Notes under the pieces: model-generated
Database searches by the model: none
Told to the model about the DNA's origin: nothing
What the model saw: the letters and a program-made list of their open reading frames with translations, nothing else
Translations under genes and position numbers: made by a program
Assembly: GCA_011109175.1 (NCBI GenBank)
Contig: RDEW01000001.1
Span: 1,440,360 to 1,504,359, forward strand
Direction of reading: 5' to 3'
Source of the DNA: Dicyema japonicum
Taxonomy: Eukaryota > Dicyemida > Rhombozoa > Dicyemidae
Length of the DNA stretch: 64,000 nt
Part shown: piece by piece, positions 33,135 through 45,525 of the stretch
How the letters are laid out: each line of letters opens with the position of its first letter
Position numbering within the stretch: the first letter of the stretch is position 1

Positions 33135-34534
33135 TCAAGTAAATAAAAAGTAAACCCTCCTGAATTGATCATGCAGGCTCAAACAGAAGGAAATACGTTT
33201 ATCGAACACATTCAACGGGGTACATGTAGTATAGATATCAATATTAGCAGTGCTGTGCAAGATTTCTCCATTATTCGTCAGTTTAGCCTCAATAACCCCC
33301 GAATAAATCGCCTAAATAAGAAAATACCCAAACCTTCTCCACATAATGACTACAATCATCCAAGGCCAGCTTCTCAGCCACGTCCGCCATTGATATCTTA
33401 GAATATGCAGCGGAAATGGACCTCAGCCCCGTCCGTATCACATTGTGGTGGAGTCTTGAGATTAAACTCAATGTCCCCTCCACTTTAAACCGATCAGAAT
33501 ACGTCTGAACCACAGAATCAAAGCGATCCATTCGCCCAATCTTAACAGCTAGTCACAATAAGTGAAATCAAACCATAAGCCAGCTTGTAATAGTGGGAGA
33601 GAGCTGCTTTCAGATTTTCTTGGAAAAACAACTTCCTATCAGGAATCTCCCCCATCAGCAGTTGAACCACGACAAGGAATTTAGAGACTGTCTGATGGAA
33701 TCCATCAACTCCCTTCTGTGGAGCTCTCCTCAGGGCCATTTGAAAGCAATCGTAGGCCTCAGCATAATTCAGTTTTATGGCCCTGATCCGTCCAATGTAG
33801 TAGAGATAACGAGCGGACTCATTGTTGGAAACTCTATCCGGAAAACGCATCACAGACATCTTGTCTGCCCTTTCGAAGTGCTTCTGCAAAATACAGCTTC
33901 TCAGGAGGAGATTAAGCAGAGTTGCCTGACACTCCATGTTGGAGAACTGCAAAGCCCGGTCGTAGCACTGCTGTAGGATCCTTAAATTGACAGAAACCAC
34001 AATACGGGACAATCAACTCCAAATTAGAGCAGTTTTCGAAGGCCATCGCACACAAATGGAAGAATTTGGGGGCTAGGGGGGACTGAGTGAACTGTTCGTT
34101 GACTTTCACGGTTATTATGTACTCCAGCATGAAATTTGCAGCCTTCATGGCCAGCTCTTTTTTCCCAGTGTCGATCAGATTCATCAAAATCAGAATCGTA
34201 ATGTAGGCGTACCCTTCGACTTTGAATACAAAAGTCATCCATTCCACCACATGAACGTCAGAAAGGAGGTCAAATATGCAATCTGAGGGGTATCCCGCCG
34301 GTTTTAAGGCATCCAGAATTATGGATGTGTCCTTTATTGACTCTCTCAGCATCTTCAGTTTCTTTGCGGTCCGAAAGACGTTGCTGCGCTTGTCGTACTC
34401 TCTACTCGTGTGTTCTAAGCCAAAAAGATGAGCTTTGAGTACTATTGGGGAATCATTAAGGATTTCAAACTCTTTAGTAGATTTGTCCCGTCAATTGTGG
34501 AATTTTCCTCGACCTCCATATCCTCTAGTAACAT
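33135..34534 (-). CDS. PSMD3: 26S proteasome non-ATPase regulatory subunit 3 (Rpn3)
   Basis: Lid subunit of the 19S regulatory particle, with helical repeats followed by a PCI domain. Recognisable: MECQATLLNLLLRSCI, NNESARYLYYIGRIRAIKLNYAEA, ALRRAPQ..GFHQTVSKFLVVVQLLMGEIPDR, DRFKVEGTLSLISRLHHNVIRTGLR, YSKISMADVAEKLALD, then GVIEAKL and DKRISFCLSLHDQ at the C-terminus. GT-AG introns: 33981-34005 (25), 33549-33573 (25), 33312-33333 (22). The acidic C-terminal tail of the vertebrate protein is absent. The N-terminus is uncertain: from the ATG at 34532-34534 the frame must shift near 34480-34490 to reach FEILNDSPIVLKAHLFG, and no splice pair explains it. Confidence 0.88.
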
Positions 34535-34727
34535 GTTGCAACGAGACGATAATAAGTTTAAATTTTAAATAAACTTAATTATTTAGTTTTTATTATAAAT
34601 TTCAATTAATAAATACTTGTATTCAATCATCCGTATTGAAAAAGTTCTTGAGATTGGGATCACGTGATTGATTCTAATATGGAGGGTAAGATAAGGATAA
34701 GTTGGTAGTTAACTCTCTTGAGAGAAG

Positions 34728-34802
34728 ACTCAGACCAGGTAGAGCATTGTTTAGTGTTGTCCTTAGCGTTGAAAATTAGCTGTGGGTTCGATTCCCATGC
34801 CA
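34728..34802 (+). other. tRNA-like sequence with a good B box
   Basis: GTGGGTTCGATTCCCAT at 34783-34799 has a 5-bp stem and 7-base loop and contains a perfect GGTTCGATTCC B box. Upstream AGGTAGAGCATTG (34737-34749) resembles a D arm/A box, but the spacing is about 10 nt too long and no acceptor stem pairs, so this is a degenerate tRNA or the head of a tRNA-derived SINE rather than a working tRNA gene. Confidence 0.4.
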
Positions 34803-35855
34803 CTAACTTGGTTGGAGAATTCCTTTAGGCTCTCTGTCCTCTTTAATTCCAAGGGGCGTCATCGTTATAGATCCATAATCTACAGCAGACTGAGGGTTGC
34901 CCAGCTTTGGGATCAAATAAGTTGTCTTGGTGAGGCCCAGTCACGAATCGTTTCCGAGTTAGTGATGCTTTTCTGTAATACACGACACATAGACTCGTGC
35001 AATGAAGTGCATTTTTGATAAAGAAATTATAAAATTTATCTACTCAGATCGTTTTCCAATCAGGGAGACGTCTTTGTACCACCTCAAATTTCTTGCGGAA
35101 ATCGAAAATTCCGCAAGATTCCGCCAAGAAAGGAGAAGCATTCTACGGGACACTCCACGCATTTCCTCTGTGTGTTTTATCTTCCCACATACTACCCCGT
35201 GTGGAAAGCATTTCCGGGTCCTGCTGGGAACATGCATTATGACCATTTTCGTGTAGGTTAAGGTAAAACAATGGGATTAAACTCACAATTTTCCCACCTT
35301 CTCTTACACTGACTTTCATGTGTTTAGAGTTTCCTCTTATACACCATCTTGGCACAGATCTCCCTCCATTTGTCTAAGCTTGTATGTCAACTCCTCATAA
35401 ATGATCTATGCTGCATACAACAATAAAGAGATGTTATTCAGCCATAAAAGTGCTGTTCGTCCGGTATTTTCTTCTATAAATTACGTTAAACACCAATATG
35501 TCAAACTTCATCAAATTCTGATCTTTCGTAGAGCCATGACAGGATTCAGTAGATTAATCATACTCCAGGGTTTTTCGTGATTTACTGAAGGAGATTTCGG
35601 TATCCCTTACAGTGAGATTGACTGTTTATTTTCCCTGTTCTCGTCCAAGGTTAAAAATGAAGTATCGACTTTTTTCTATTTAAGGAATATCATTTTCTAT
35701 TCGATGTGTAGTAGCTAAGTAAACCAAGAAAAAGTTAAACAAGAGTGGGGATACCACTTATCCTTATGGGAACCCACATGAAAGCGAAATTGCCTTTAGA
35801 TGATCTTCCTTTTGATCTCGGTTACATTCGGCATCTCTCAATAATCGGGCCATTT
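34803..35855. other. No recognisable gene
   Basis: Overlapping open frames at 34782-35355 on both strands have no recognisable content. AAATTCCGCAAGATTCCGCCAAG near 35104 is a local direct repeat. Confidence 0.4.
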
Positions 35856-38190
35856 TTACTTGATGCTCGACCGTGATCCCACACATTTTCTATATGGACG
35901 GAGATCTTTTCCCCCTTCTCTTCTGAAATTGCTTCCAGTTGCCTCTATGATAGACTTGAGTGTTATGGGGGCAATTTCTTTATCTGTATATTTTTCCAGT
36001 AATTTTATTGCTCTTGACTGGATCTCTTGAATTTTTATTAGGTTCGTTGCCGACAGGTTAGATCTCCATGCAGCACATGCATAGCCTATTTGTTGGCTCG
36101 ACATACTGCTTGTAGAAGGTCTCGATACCTGGCGGATGAATTCTTCCACAGTTCCAAAGATTTTCAAGGCTTTTACAAAATTGATTTTCTTTGCACAGGT
36201 TGATTTTATGGATTCCACATGGGCTGAGAAGCAGAGGAAGTATCAAAAGTTACACCCAGTATCTTCTGCGATTTCTTTTGTGGTATAGGCACTCCATTTA
36301 ACGTGACATCAATTTTTTGCGTTCCCATCTTTCTATTTTAGTAAATAGAGTGACTGCTGACTTTTCGGAACATGCATTTAATCGATTTTCGCACAACCAT
36401 CCATATATGTTATTTAGTATTCCTTGTAGTCTTTCCTTAGCATGTTCGACATTTACGTCTCTAGATGCGACAACTATGTCATCGGCATAGGAAAGTAGCA
36501 TGGCATTATTATTCATAAGTACGGGGAGACCATTCAGAAACAAATTAAAAAGGATTGGTGACAAAGGAGATCCCTGGGGTACACCATTGGGTAATAATCT
36601 CGAACTGGAACTTTCGTTTCCGACGGACACTTTCTTTCGCGTCCACTTAAGAAATTTGCTCTCCAATAACTTTAGTGGTGCATCAATATTTGTCAAAAAT
36701 ATTTTTTGTATGAGGATCTTCCTATGAGGATCTTCATAAGTCGGTATTGTATTTATGTTTAGCGATGTGTTGTAGATGATTGTCAATGCATTTATTGATG
36801 CTAGGCCAAAGTGTTTCAGCAGAATAAGAGGAATTCCGTCTGGGCCGCATAAATTTGTTTTTTTTCTATTTGATATTGCTTCGGATGCATCTTTAGAAAG
36901 AAAATAAATCAGCGGGGCTATTTTGGATGGCTTTTTCTTTATTTTCGGTTGTGTGTTAATCTTTTTATAAGGAATGTGACTGATTCGAATACAATGTTTC
37001 ATAAATTTATTCAGATTGAGCTGGAAGTGTTCTTTTTATTTTCGTATTCTGGGTTCTTTAGACGCCTCAGCATCTTCCACATGTTGGAAATTAAAATCTG
37101 ATTATTCATGGGCAGAGATTCGCATGTGTTTTCTTCCTTCGGGTGTTGTTTGTGTTTTTCGTGATAAGAATGTTTAGTGACCTGATTCGATTAATGACCT
37201 CTCGTGAACGATGTGTCATTCTTTTAAGGTTGTTTCTTTCCGTAATTATTTTATTTGTTTTTGAGTCGTATTTTAATTTTTCGTTTTTTATATATGCTTT
37301 TCTGATAAAAATATTTCTCCGTCAATGATTGCTTTGTTGAAATTGTATACAGCTATGTCTATGGAGGAGAAATTTTCAGGATGGAAATGTTGCAGTTTTG
37401 AATCAACGAAATTTGTAAAGCCAGTCCAATTTGCATTTTTGTAATCATAGAAATGAATGGGCTTCGGTACAAAACGTGGCTCGCAGTTCAGCTTCATTAT
37501 CATTGAATCATAACGGACCGTCCAATTAATGATCGGGAAAGACGAGGCGAGCAGATTGATAAGTCCGGAGATGTCACCATGTCCTTCGTGTTGTATGGTG
37601 TCCTAGTGTTCTGTTTCGGGTTGTTGATGATTATTAAGTTTTGCATTTGGGATAATAGCAGGTTTCCTCTGTTATCAGCGACCTGGTAGCGGAACCATGA
37701 AGGGTGCTTCGCATTCAGGTCTCCACATAATAGCAAGTTCTCCAGTTTGTCCAAGGTCGATAGGTCAAAGCAGAAATTTTTCTTGCAGGAGCCCAGAGGA
37801 AGAACATAAACATTCGCAATTTCAATTTTTCCAATGGAAGTTACAACAGAGATTCTAATTAGCTCCGTGTTTGAGTCTTCCATTAGGTTCTTGTAAGAAG
37901 AAGGGTTCTCGAGGTATTTTATTCCTTTTCTCACAAGAGTCAGTAGACCCCCTTCTTGGCCAGATGGGGGGTAGGATCTTATTTTGCTGTATCCATTAAA
38001 AAGAGGAGTAGGAATGTTATTTGAAAGCTTTGTTTCCTGGAGAAGGCAGATGCCTACTCTGTTCCTCTCCAAGAATAAGGAAAGTTCGGCAATCTTTCCT
38101 TTGATCACGTTTATGTTTAAGTTTTGGATTGTTAACTTCTTTGGGTCTGGATTTTATTCAACGTCTCCTGAGGTCAACAGTCTCAATTGA
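35856..38190 (-). mobile_element. APE-type LINE with an internal deletion
   Basis: Minus strand from 38190: DPKKLTIQNLNINVIKGKI, LLQETKLS, LLCGDLNAKHPSWF, SPDLSICSP (endonuclease, 38108-37500, frame break before SDHN), a linker FYDYKNANWTGFTNFVD, and then the polymerase: LCGPDGIPLILLKHFG, LLPNGVPQGSPLSPILFNLFLNGLP (motif B), LLSYADDIVVASRD (intact catalytic YADD, 36504-36460 region), and a thumb with IGYACAAWRSNL. Motif A and neighbouring parts (RPI.KPGK to DLSKAF) are missing between IPTYEDPHRK and LLESKFLKW, so the protein cannot work. Family as at 18205-20950. Confidence 0.8.
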
Positions 38191-38519
38191 TAGAATGTTC
38201 CAACAGTGAGAGAATGCCGTCTAGTGGGAAGTCCTCTGGTTGTTGGGAGCAAATGGTTCTTTTTAGATATAGTTTAGGACTATATCCAACGCCACTAGAA
38301 ACGGTGAACCACATGACGCACGCCAAATTATACTCCTGACAGAAAAACGAATGATTCTGTTGTGAGATAAATTAAGTACACTTTGATTTAATTAACATAA
38401 TTTCACAACCTAGAAAGCTGAAGACTTTCCAATGTAACACACAGGTAATCAGAACCAGCGAAAAAAAATCAACTCCATGCAATTTTGGAAACTTTCCAAT
38501 GAATAAAGGAAAGCGTCAG

Positions 38520-39030
38520 GACCTCAATCCCAGCATACTCAGTTAAGAGTTCCATCGCCACCAATCACAGTTTTATAACATCCTAGCTCACGTCTCGCGT
38601 TAATGTCGCCCACAAGTATAATCGGATTTCACTCAAAGAACTCGGTATTCGTCATAGAGTAATTTTTGTCCTTCGAGTATAAGCTCACTATACTCATCAA
38701 TAATCCACAACTGCGAACTTAAATGATACAAATTCGCATTGTGAGACCGAGATGATCTTAGAGTTTCGCACTTATAAGTCATCACGATGGAAGACGAATG
38801 TTACCGTACCAGCTATGGCGCCATCCGTCCATGGTATATCTACCGAGTTATCCTTCCATAATGTGAGTATTAGGCGTGCCTGAGCACATAACATCTCACG
38901 GGTAATTCCTAAGGCTTCGGATTCAATAGTGATAGTCATCGGAGTCCCCCTGGACTTCGTAGATGATAATGTAGTCGAACACATCAAGAAGGACTCCACA
39001 ATCGGGGGAAGGAGACTCCGGACCATCAAG
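38520..39030 (-). mobile_element. LINE remnant, ORF1 end and endonuclease start
   Basis: Minus strand: an 85-codon frame ends IPWTDGAIAGTVTFVFHRDDL, then SVSQCEFVSFKFAVVDY and, in another frame, NPIILVGDINARRELG (38640-38580), the GDxNA box of an APE endonuclease. Confidence 0.5.
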
Positions 39031-39059
39031 GTCTGGCTTCGCTCTGGACTTCACCTGGT

Positions 39060-40690
39060 GGAAGGTTCCACGCATCTACGATGCTAAAAGGGTTTGACGA
39101 GTGACGCCGTCATTAGTGGATACTCACTGCGGAACTGGATTATCTAGAAAGGACTCACACACAAGAAAAAGAAAAAAAAAGTGAAGATCATTTCTTGGTT
39201 TTACGATTAGTTAAAATAAACTGTTCTTTACTTAAATAAAGTGTGTCCTGCCTATGCGGAGCTATAAATATTATGGCTCTCGTGAAAAGGCTGTTATTAT
39301 TATTATGTCGCTCAAGTGAGCATGTTCTTTGATATAAATTCACGGTTATATCTGATGTATCGAGAGACGTAGCTTTCTCGATAGGAGGGAGTAACTCCAC
39401 CTTTTCAATGGTTTCGAGGAGAACTTAAGAGTTGTGAAAATTGATTTTCTCTACGATGGTTTAGGAATTCCTTTGGATGTCCTATTTTCCGCAAAATGCA
39501 TCGCCCAGAGACAAGAGTATCACAAGAAAAGGGGGTCTAAACGTCCTTTTAATGATTTAAGTACCTGATTCACTTCTAACTTCTGGGCCGTGACCTCTTT
39601 GGCCTTTATTTCATTATTCTCTGATGGGATTTTATTTCCAAAGTGATCTGGTTAGACTTTAAGTTTATTTCGAGCCTCTTCGGCCACCGTCACAGAGGTG
39701 GTCATTAATTGATAAGAATTTTATAGATAGGAGCAGTACACCCTATCAAATCCACTAGTTTTCATCTTCGGGAGCAGTTAATCACTTTTCTAAATTCTGC
39801 AAATGTGCGTTCTGTATCGATTTCATCCTCAAAAATGTTCTCATTACTCACTTGTTTATTTCCAAATATAATCCCAAAATAAAGACGCCCGTTTTCAGAA
39901 AAATTCAGCATTTAATTCCTCAAAGTTTAAGCCTCTATGAAAATATCTTAAATTGAGTTCAAAATTCATTAAGTTTTCTGAATCACTTCCTAAATTCATG
40001 GATCCAAAGTCTTTTCTAACATTCTTAATGTCATTCCGAATTTATAGAGCGATTTTCCCAAATTCACACTTCTGTACTTCCGATATCCAAATTGAATAGC
40101 ATATCCCTCGTTTCATTGTCATATCTTTCATTTCTCAGTCAGGTACGCTCCGATAACTGTTCAAGCTGCTTAATTAAGATACTCAGTAACAAATCATCAA
40201 ACTTGCTAATTTATTTATGACGTCATAAATACTCATAACTAGGACAAACATTATTTAACCTTAAAATTTGATAAAAGTTAACCTTAAAAGTTTAACTTTA
40301 TTAACCTATGAACAAAACTTTATAACCTTAAAAAAATTTAACTTGATTCTCAATTTATACTTGTAAAGATAGATGCGAAGCTATAAAGACAAATGATGTT
40401 TTAAAGACTATTTATTAAAAATGGACATTACGTAATTTTATAGATGTCGTGTACAAAAGTGTCTGTTTGTCCTCAAAAAACTATAGAATTGCGAAAAACA
40501 TTTTTCGACAGATGCCGAGGATGGCTGACAATATAGAAGGAACGAATAATCTTCAGGAGAAACATTTTTACATTCCATGTAATAATTTTAGTTAGGTTGC
40601 TTTCTAAAATTCTCTTCTCCAAATATTGTTTTATCTTTCCCAAACTCTATTCACAATGCGTCGAATTTACGTACTCTATTGTACACTTGA
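39060..40690. other. No recognisable gene
   Basis: AT-rich with stops in all frames. The final 150 bp are the upstream region of the first ZYG11-like gene. Confidence 0.5.
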
Positions 40691-40691
40691 C

Positions 40692-43140
40692 GGAATATCT
40701 GATGGAAGATTCCTGAGTTCTAAAGATTATGTATTTTATAAAAAAAATAATAAAAATTGATGAAATTCAAATAAAAAATAAATAAAATATTTATTAAGGT
40801 CATTAAAATATATTCAAGTTATCAAATGGAAACACCTTCATTATATGCATTATGCATCAATAATATTCGAAAAAACTGTGAAGAAGAAAAATATACAAAA
40901 TTAAACGACAAGTCTAAAAAAATGTTTTCCAAAAGAATCCTTAATGAATTGAAATATTTGAACTCATATTCTGAGAGATACCAATCTTTTCAAGATTCAA
41001 GCTTATATAGGATTTCGGATGTAGTAAAAAAGGACATTTTTTATATTGAATTGAGTCGTGAAGATGTTGACATTAAGGACGTTGTTAATATGGTACAAGT
41101 TTATCCAAATTTATCAAATATTAATATAAACAGGATTTTTTCAACAGAAAAGAATCCTTTTCTTCCATTTTTCCTGAATGAGGTCAAATCCATTTACACT
41201 CTTGAGTTATGATGACCCAGATTTGCTACATCAGCTATTCATGACTGGATTCAGAAAAATAAGGATTCTCAAACTCTTTGGAGTCAATAGCACAACGACT
41301 ATTTATTACAGTACACTAAAAATAATTGAAAACTGGAACGCATAAATTTTCACAACGTCTTAATTACTGACTTAAAGAAATTAATTGAAAGCATTAACAG
41401 TCCAGCGTCTTTAAGGTATATTTATATCAAATTTAGATATTTTATACATACATGTGACAGAAAATTTAAAGGAAATAGTTGTAATTTCTATTCTTTTTTT
41501 AAAAAAGCTAAGAATCTTATTTGCATGAATTTATCTGGTTATTTTATTAAAAAAAATGTACTAAAAGAGTTAACCAAGTAATTGTTTTAAAAATTCTAGA
41601 CGAATCGAAAAACTAGGATTTAAAAAATTTCATCATAAGAAAATTTTACATTTCAGTAAAAATACACGCGATTCTGTATATTTAATAAAAGAATATAGAA
41701 CGATCAGCAATCAATTTTAAATAATCTTTTCTCGACTGCTCAACATTTCGATAATAAAATCGAACTTTTGATTTATGTTATTTTAGAGATTACAAATAAC
41801 TTATCTGATTATAAAGTTAATATTAAAATTGAAAATAAATTATTAAAACCATTTTTGAAAGTAATTTAAAATTTAAATTTAGTTTATCCGTCGGTACATG
41901 CATGCTGATGAATATTTCAGGAGAGTTATATACAACATAATGAGTATCCCATCTATTTCATATGCTACTAGATGGTATTAGTAGATTTCATCCATAGTGT
42001 TATTTTTGACATTTTTCTTGAGATCATAACCTATGTTGATTCCAATTTTGTATCACTATCTGATCTCTAATTTATAGTGGCTTACTAAGTTTTTCAGCAA
42101 TTTTAGACCTTGGGAGATATCTATTTTTGTTAGTTAATTCTTATTTTAGCTTCCTGCACTGTCAATTATCATTACATGTATTACTCGCCGATTTCAATTT
42201 TTATCTAATCTTAAATTTATGATAAAAAAAATGAGTATCGAATTTCTAGCCTACGTTGGCTATTCTGAAAGACTTGTCAAAGTTCATAAGACAATATAAT
42301 TTTAGTTGTGTGTTGAACAATTTAAAACAGAAGACTTAAATGATTCCACCAATTTTTATTTGTTGAACTTTCTTTTAGGTATTCAAAATATATTTTGTAG
42401 AAGACAATGAAAAGAATATAAATTTGTTTCTCGATTCTAATGGAATTTATTATATCTATAATTTTTTCGAAAGATATTTTGTTTCTCCACCAAATTCCGA
42501 ATATTTATTAATTCTCGTTATTGAAATAGTCGAAAATTTAGCCAAATACACACACACCAGACATTTAATGGGCATATGGTCTGATAAATTTATATTGTAA
42601 AATTGTTGTTTATTGAAAAGGGACGCAGAGTATCCTTACTATAATAAATGTGTAAACTATTCTATATTGCGATGTATCTGCCAGATGTTACGTGATCCAA
42701 ATGATATTTTTCCTTTTTTTATGAATTCTGATTTTAGCGATTTGAATCCACGTGAACCCGTACTAAATAAAATCGTTCAGTTTATAGAAAATCATCCTTC
42801 TGAAAACGATAATTATTTCGATAGGTGTTAATTCCTATTTTCTATCTTAAGGTCAATGAAGTCAACGATAAATTTATTGAATGCAAACACAGATGAACGA
42901 ATTTGGCTTTGGGCTGTGTGGACATGTGCTAATCTAGCAAGGATATATCGTTGTTACTTATTTTTATAATAGAAAGAAGATATATGGACATTTTTATTTC
43001 TCATAACATAATTATGAAGATTGAGAATATCTGTTTACTATCCAATATGAAAGAAATCCATTACTATGCTGAAATGTTTAGAACAGTCTACAATGTCGTT
43101 ATTTTTTATAATTTAGAATTATATTAATCAACAGTAAAGT
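40692..43140 (+). repeat. Segmental duplication, copy 1 (pairs with 48724-51160)
   Basis: About 2.4 kb, starting ATATCTGATGGAAGATTCCTGAG and continuing past the gene's stop. Colinear with copy 2 about 8.03 kb downstream; about 90 percent identical in the first 750 bp, lower later, with many small indels. Confidence 0.85.
40826..43127 (+). CDS. ZYG11-like Cullin-2 substrate receptor, copy 1 (possibly a pseudogene)
   Basis: ZYG11-family proteins recruit substrates, such as those with N-terminal glycine, to the CUL2-Elongin B/C ubiquitin ligase. The N-terminus SLYALCINNI fits the Elongin BC-box (SLxxxCxxxI). Leucine-rich-repeat-like helices follow, then ARM-like repeats: FYLLNFLLEDNEKNINLFLDSNGIYYIYNFFE aligns with the LWNLTDE...RHFIENQGLELF block of ZYG11B, ILVIEIVENLAKY with its next helix, and ERIWLWAVWTCANLA with VQLWAVWAM. 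GT-AG introns of 22-27 nt connect exons (for example 41676-41698, 41861-41882). Against copy 2 it has an extra C near 41188 and loses an A near 41333; between them a stop occurs. Whether this is decay or sequencing error cannot be told here. Confidence 0.68.
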
Positions 43141-43214
43141 TAATTCATATTGAGTGATAAATTTATTAATTTAATTTTTAATAAATTAAACATTTGAATT
43201 TTTGTTGTGATGTA

Positions 43215-44120
43215 AATGTTTGTTTCTTCTGAGGACAATATAACATTTAATTGACCTATTTACTAAGGACCCCGAAAAGAAACCAATAATAATGTAGATT
43301 GTCTTGACTTTTGGCAGTGCGGAACAAAAGAATCTGATGTAAAACCCCTCCGATATGCTGTCGTTTCCATGTCAATCTTCTCACATCAGGCCTCTGATGT
43401 GGTCAAGGTTGCTTAACGAAGATTCAAGAGAATTCTTCATTCGGTATAGCCAATGATTACGCGTTCCTTTAACAAAAAGTTACTTACGTCCAAATCAGTG
43501 GCGAATTTGAAGATTCTAACAAAGTCAAAGGATATGAAATCATCCCCTTTATCTAATCAAGAGTCGATCCCTTACAAAGATGATGGCCTATGATTATGAT
43601 TTACTTCCCATGATGAGCGTAATGATTCTTCTATTGATGAACAAAGTAGTCGTAGTGTAAACAGATATTAGGAAAAATATATAATTTCAATTTTGAAGAA
43701 TTTATTTTGAATTCTCCTTATTTTCAAAAAAATGAATAGAAAAATGGGACTGCATAATACAAAATATAAAGAAAAAGGTTTTGTCTGACCAAAGTGTTGA
43801 ATAGTCTTTGGAAAAGAACACTGAGGAGAACGCTTAAGTTATTCCTAAGCGAAGTGATGAAAAGTAATCTCTAGAAGCAGCTGCCCAGCATGTGGATATG
43901 ATTGACTCACTAGTGGTATATCTTGAGATCACTAATCTTGTGTTTGGAAAGATTAATTGTTTTAACACACTGCCAATTTGGAGATTGCACGTAATGCTCG
44001 AATTAGCCCGAGGAAATCCGGCTCTTTCACTTTTGAATTCTCCAATACTAATGACCGTAACGCTTTTACTATTTGATGAGGAGGGTGGCTATCAAACTGG
44101 CTCTTCATAAAAGGGGTGAG
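43215..44120 (+). mobile_element. LINE ORF1 remnant, paralogue of 53400-55200
   Basis: Shares with the copies at 53400-53670 and 55020-55200: CTTCTCACATCAGGCCTCTGATGTGGTCAAGG and GATTACGCGTTCCTTTAA, then GTCTGACCAAAGTGTTGAA and GGAAAAGAACACTGAGGAGAACG, then the block encoding SGSFTFEFSNTNDRNAFT. Frames are broken. Orientation follows the LINE at 55030-57095. Confidence 0.55.
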
Positions 44121-44129
44121 GAACCACTA

Positions 44130-45209
44130 GATGAGAAGGAGGAAACCTTGATTAAGTCAGTGATGAGCGTGGTTGTTGAACGGATCGGGGGCTTCCTCCA
44201 GAGGACCAGAAGATACTGTGAAGCTATATAAGTTAAAACTGACAAATAATCCAGGCCTCATGGCAGGATTTTTGATAACGTAATCCCCCATAACAATCGC
44301 AATGTTTTCGTCTTTAATAAAAAATGTTATGTTATTTTACTCAATTGCTGTCTAAATGATAGTAATAATGCTTTGTAATATTTCGATATTAAATGGTTTA
44401 GATTTAATTGTCTAAATCGGTTAGCATTAACTCTCGGTCATTCGTTAATCGGCCTTAACTGTTAAATCAATTTTGTGCCTCGTTCTCTGCATAACCTCGT
44501 TTAGAACCGGTCACAATAAGTATTCTTGATTTCTCAAATAAAAATCTTTCGCCAGAAATTTACTAATACCTTCGAAATTGTTACAATAAACTCAGTCTCA
44601 ACTGAAAGGGAGATATCTCTTGACGAAAATTCTAACTAAGATTGAAACTTCAAACCTGAAAATGTTCAGGAACATTTAATTTCGTATTACAATAAATAAT
44701 TCCGTTTATTTCTCTACAATGCAATTTTCCGCAATTAAAAAATTATTTGCAATTTTTTAATTGCAATTTTCTGATGGCCCTAATAATAACAGTTATACTA
44801 ACTAAGGTTCATTACAGTGAGGTTACAGCCCTAAGGATTGAAAAAACCCCCAATAAGTAACTTATTTTCCACACTATTTGTATCGAAATATCCGTGCAAG
44901 TGACACCATTGAGGCCTCCTGACTTTAAAAGATATCCCGCATGCATGAAGAAAAATGTTTGTTGGTTGGATACCTACCCAATCCCTGGCGTCGAAACTTT
45001 GCTTGACTATGATAGATTTTGCATGGGCATTCCTTCGGTTCACAGATGTGATATTATTATACGCAGACTTGGAAACTGCTTGTTTCCCACCTATAATAGA
45101 GGAGATGGAAAAATGAGAGATAGGATGACTATCGTCCAATTAACAAAACGACACTCTTTTGTTTGTGATTTATTATTTTTTGACATCACAAGACTACGAT
45201 ATAAAAAAT
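44130..45209. other. No recognisable gene
   Basis: Overlapping open frames on both strands at 44831-45217 are not recognisable. TGCAATTTT(T/C)-type words form a short palindromic AT-rich patch near 44720-44770. Confidence 0.4.
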
Positions 45210-45460
45210 CAAACTAACTATCACTTGATCCAGATGTGATTAATCGAAGTCTTTATCTTGGCCTTGTGTTCCTCTCTCGTGCCCTCAAATGACTGCTCTG
45301 GGCTTCTAACTGAATTAACGGGGTGCATTCCGCATCCATGAGTCCGTCGTATTAGGAATTGTCCTGATTTACATTCACCTCAAATCCGTGGCTTGTAAAT
45401 CCGAACGCCTCAATCTTTCTCATTCATTCAAGATATGGAAAGTTTACACGAGGCGCATGC
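45210..45460 (-). mobile_element. APE-type LINE 3' end fragment
   Basis: Complement of AACTAACTATCACTTGATCC resembles the 3' untranslated region of the LINE fragments at 9406-9470 and 57560-57620 (GGGATCACNTGATAGTTAGTTTTGG). Adjacent sequence is too broken to translate. Confidence 0.4.
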
Positions 45461-45525
45461 ATGTGAGATACTTGGCTGTTTTTACATGTTCCTCAGAACT
45501 TGCTGAGTACTGATCTTCTATATTC

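Noticed and set aside
44831-45217. Overlapping open frames of about 100 codons on both strands
   Set aside because: Neither shows family features or splice structure, and the region abuts LINE debris.
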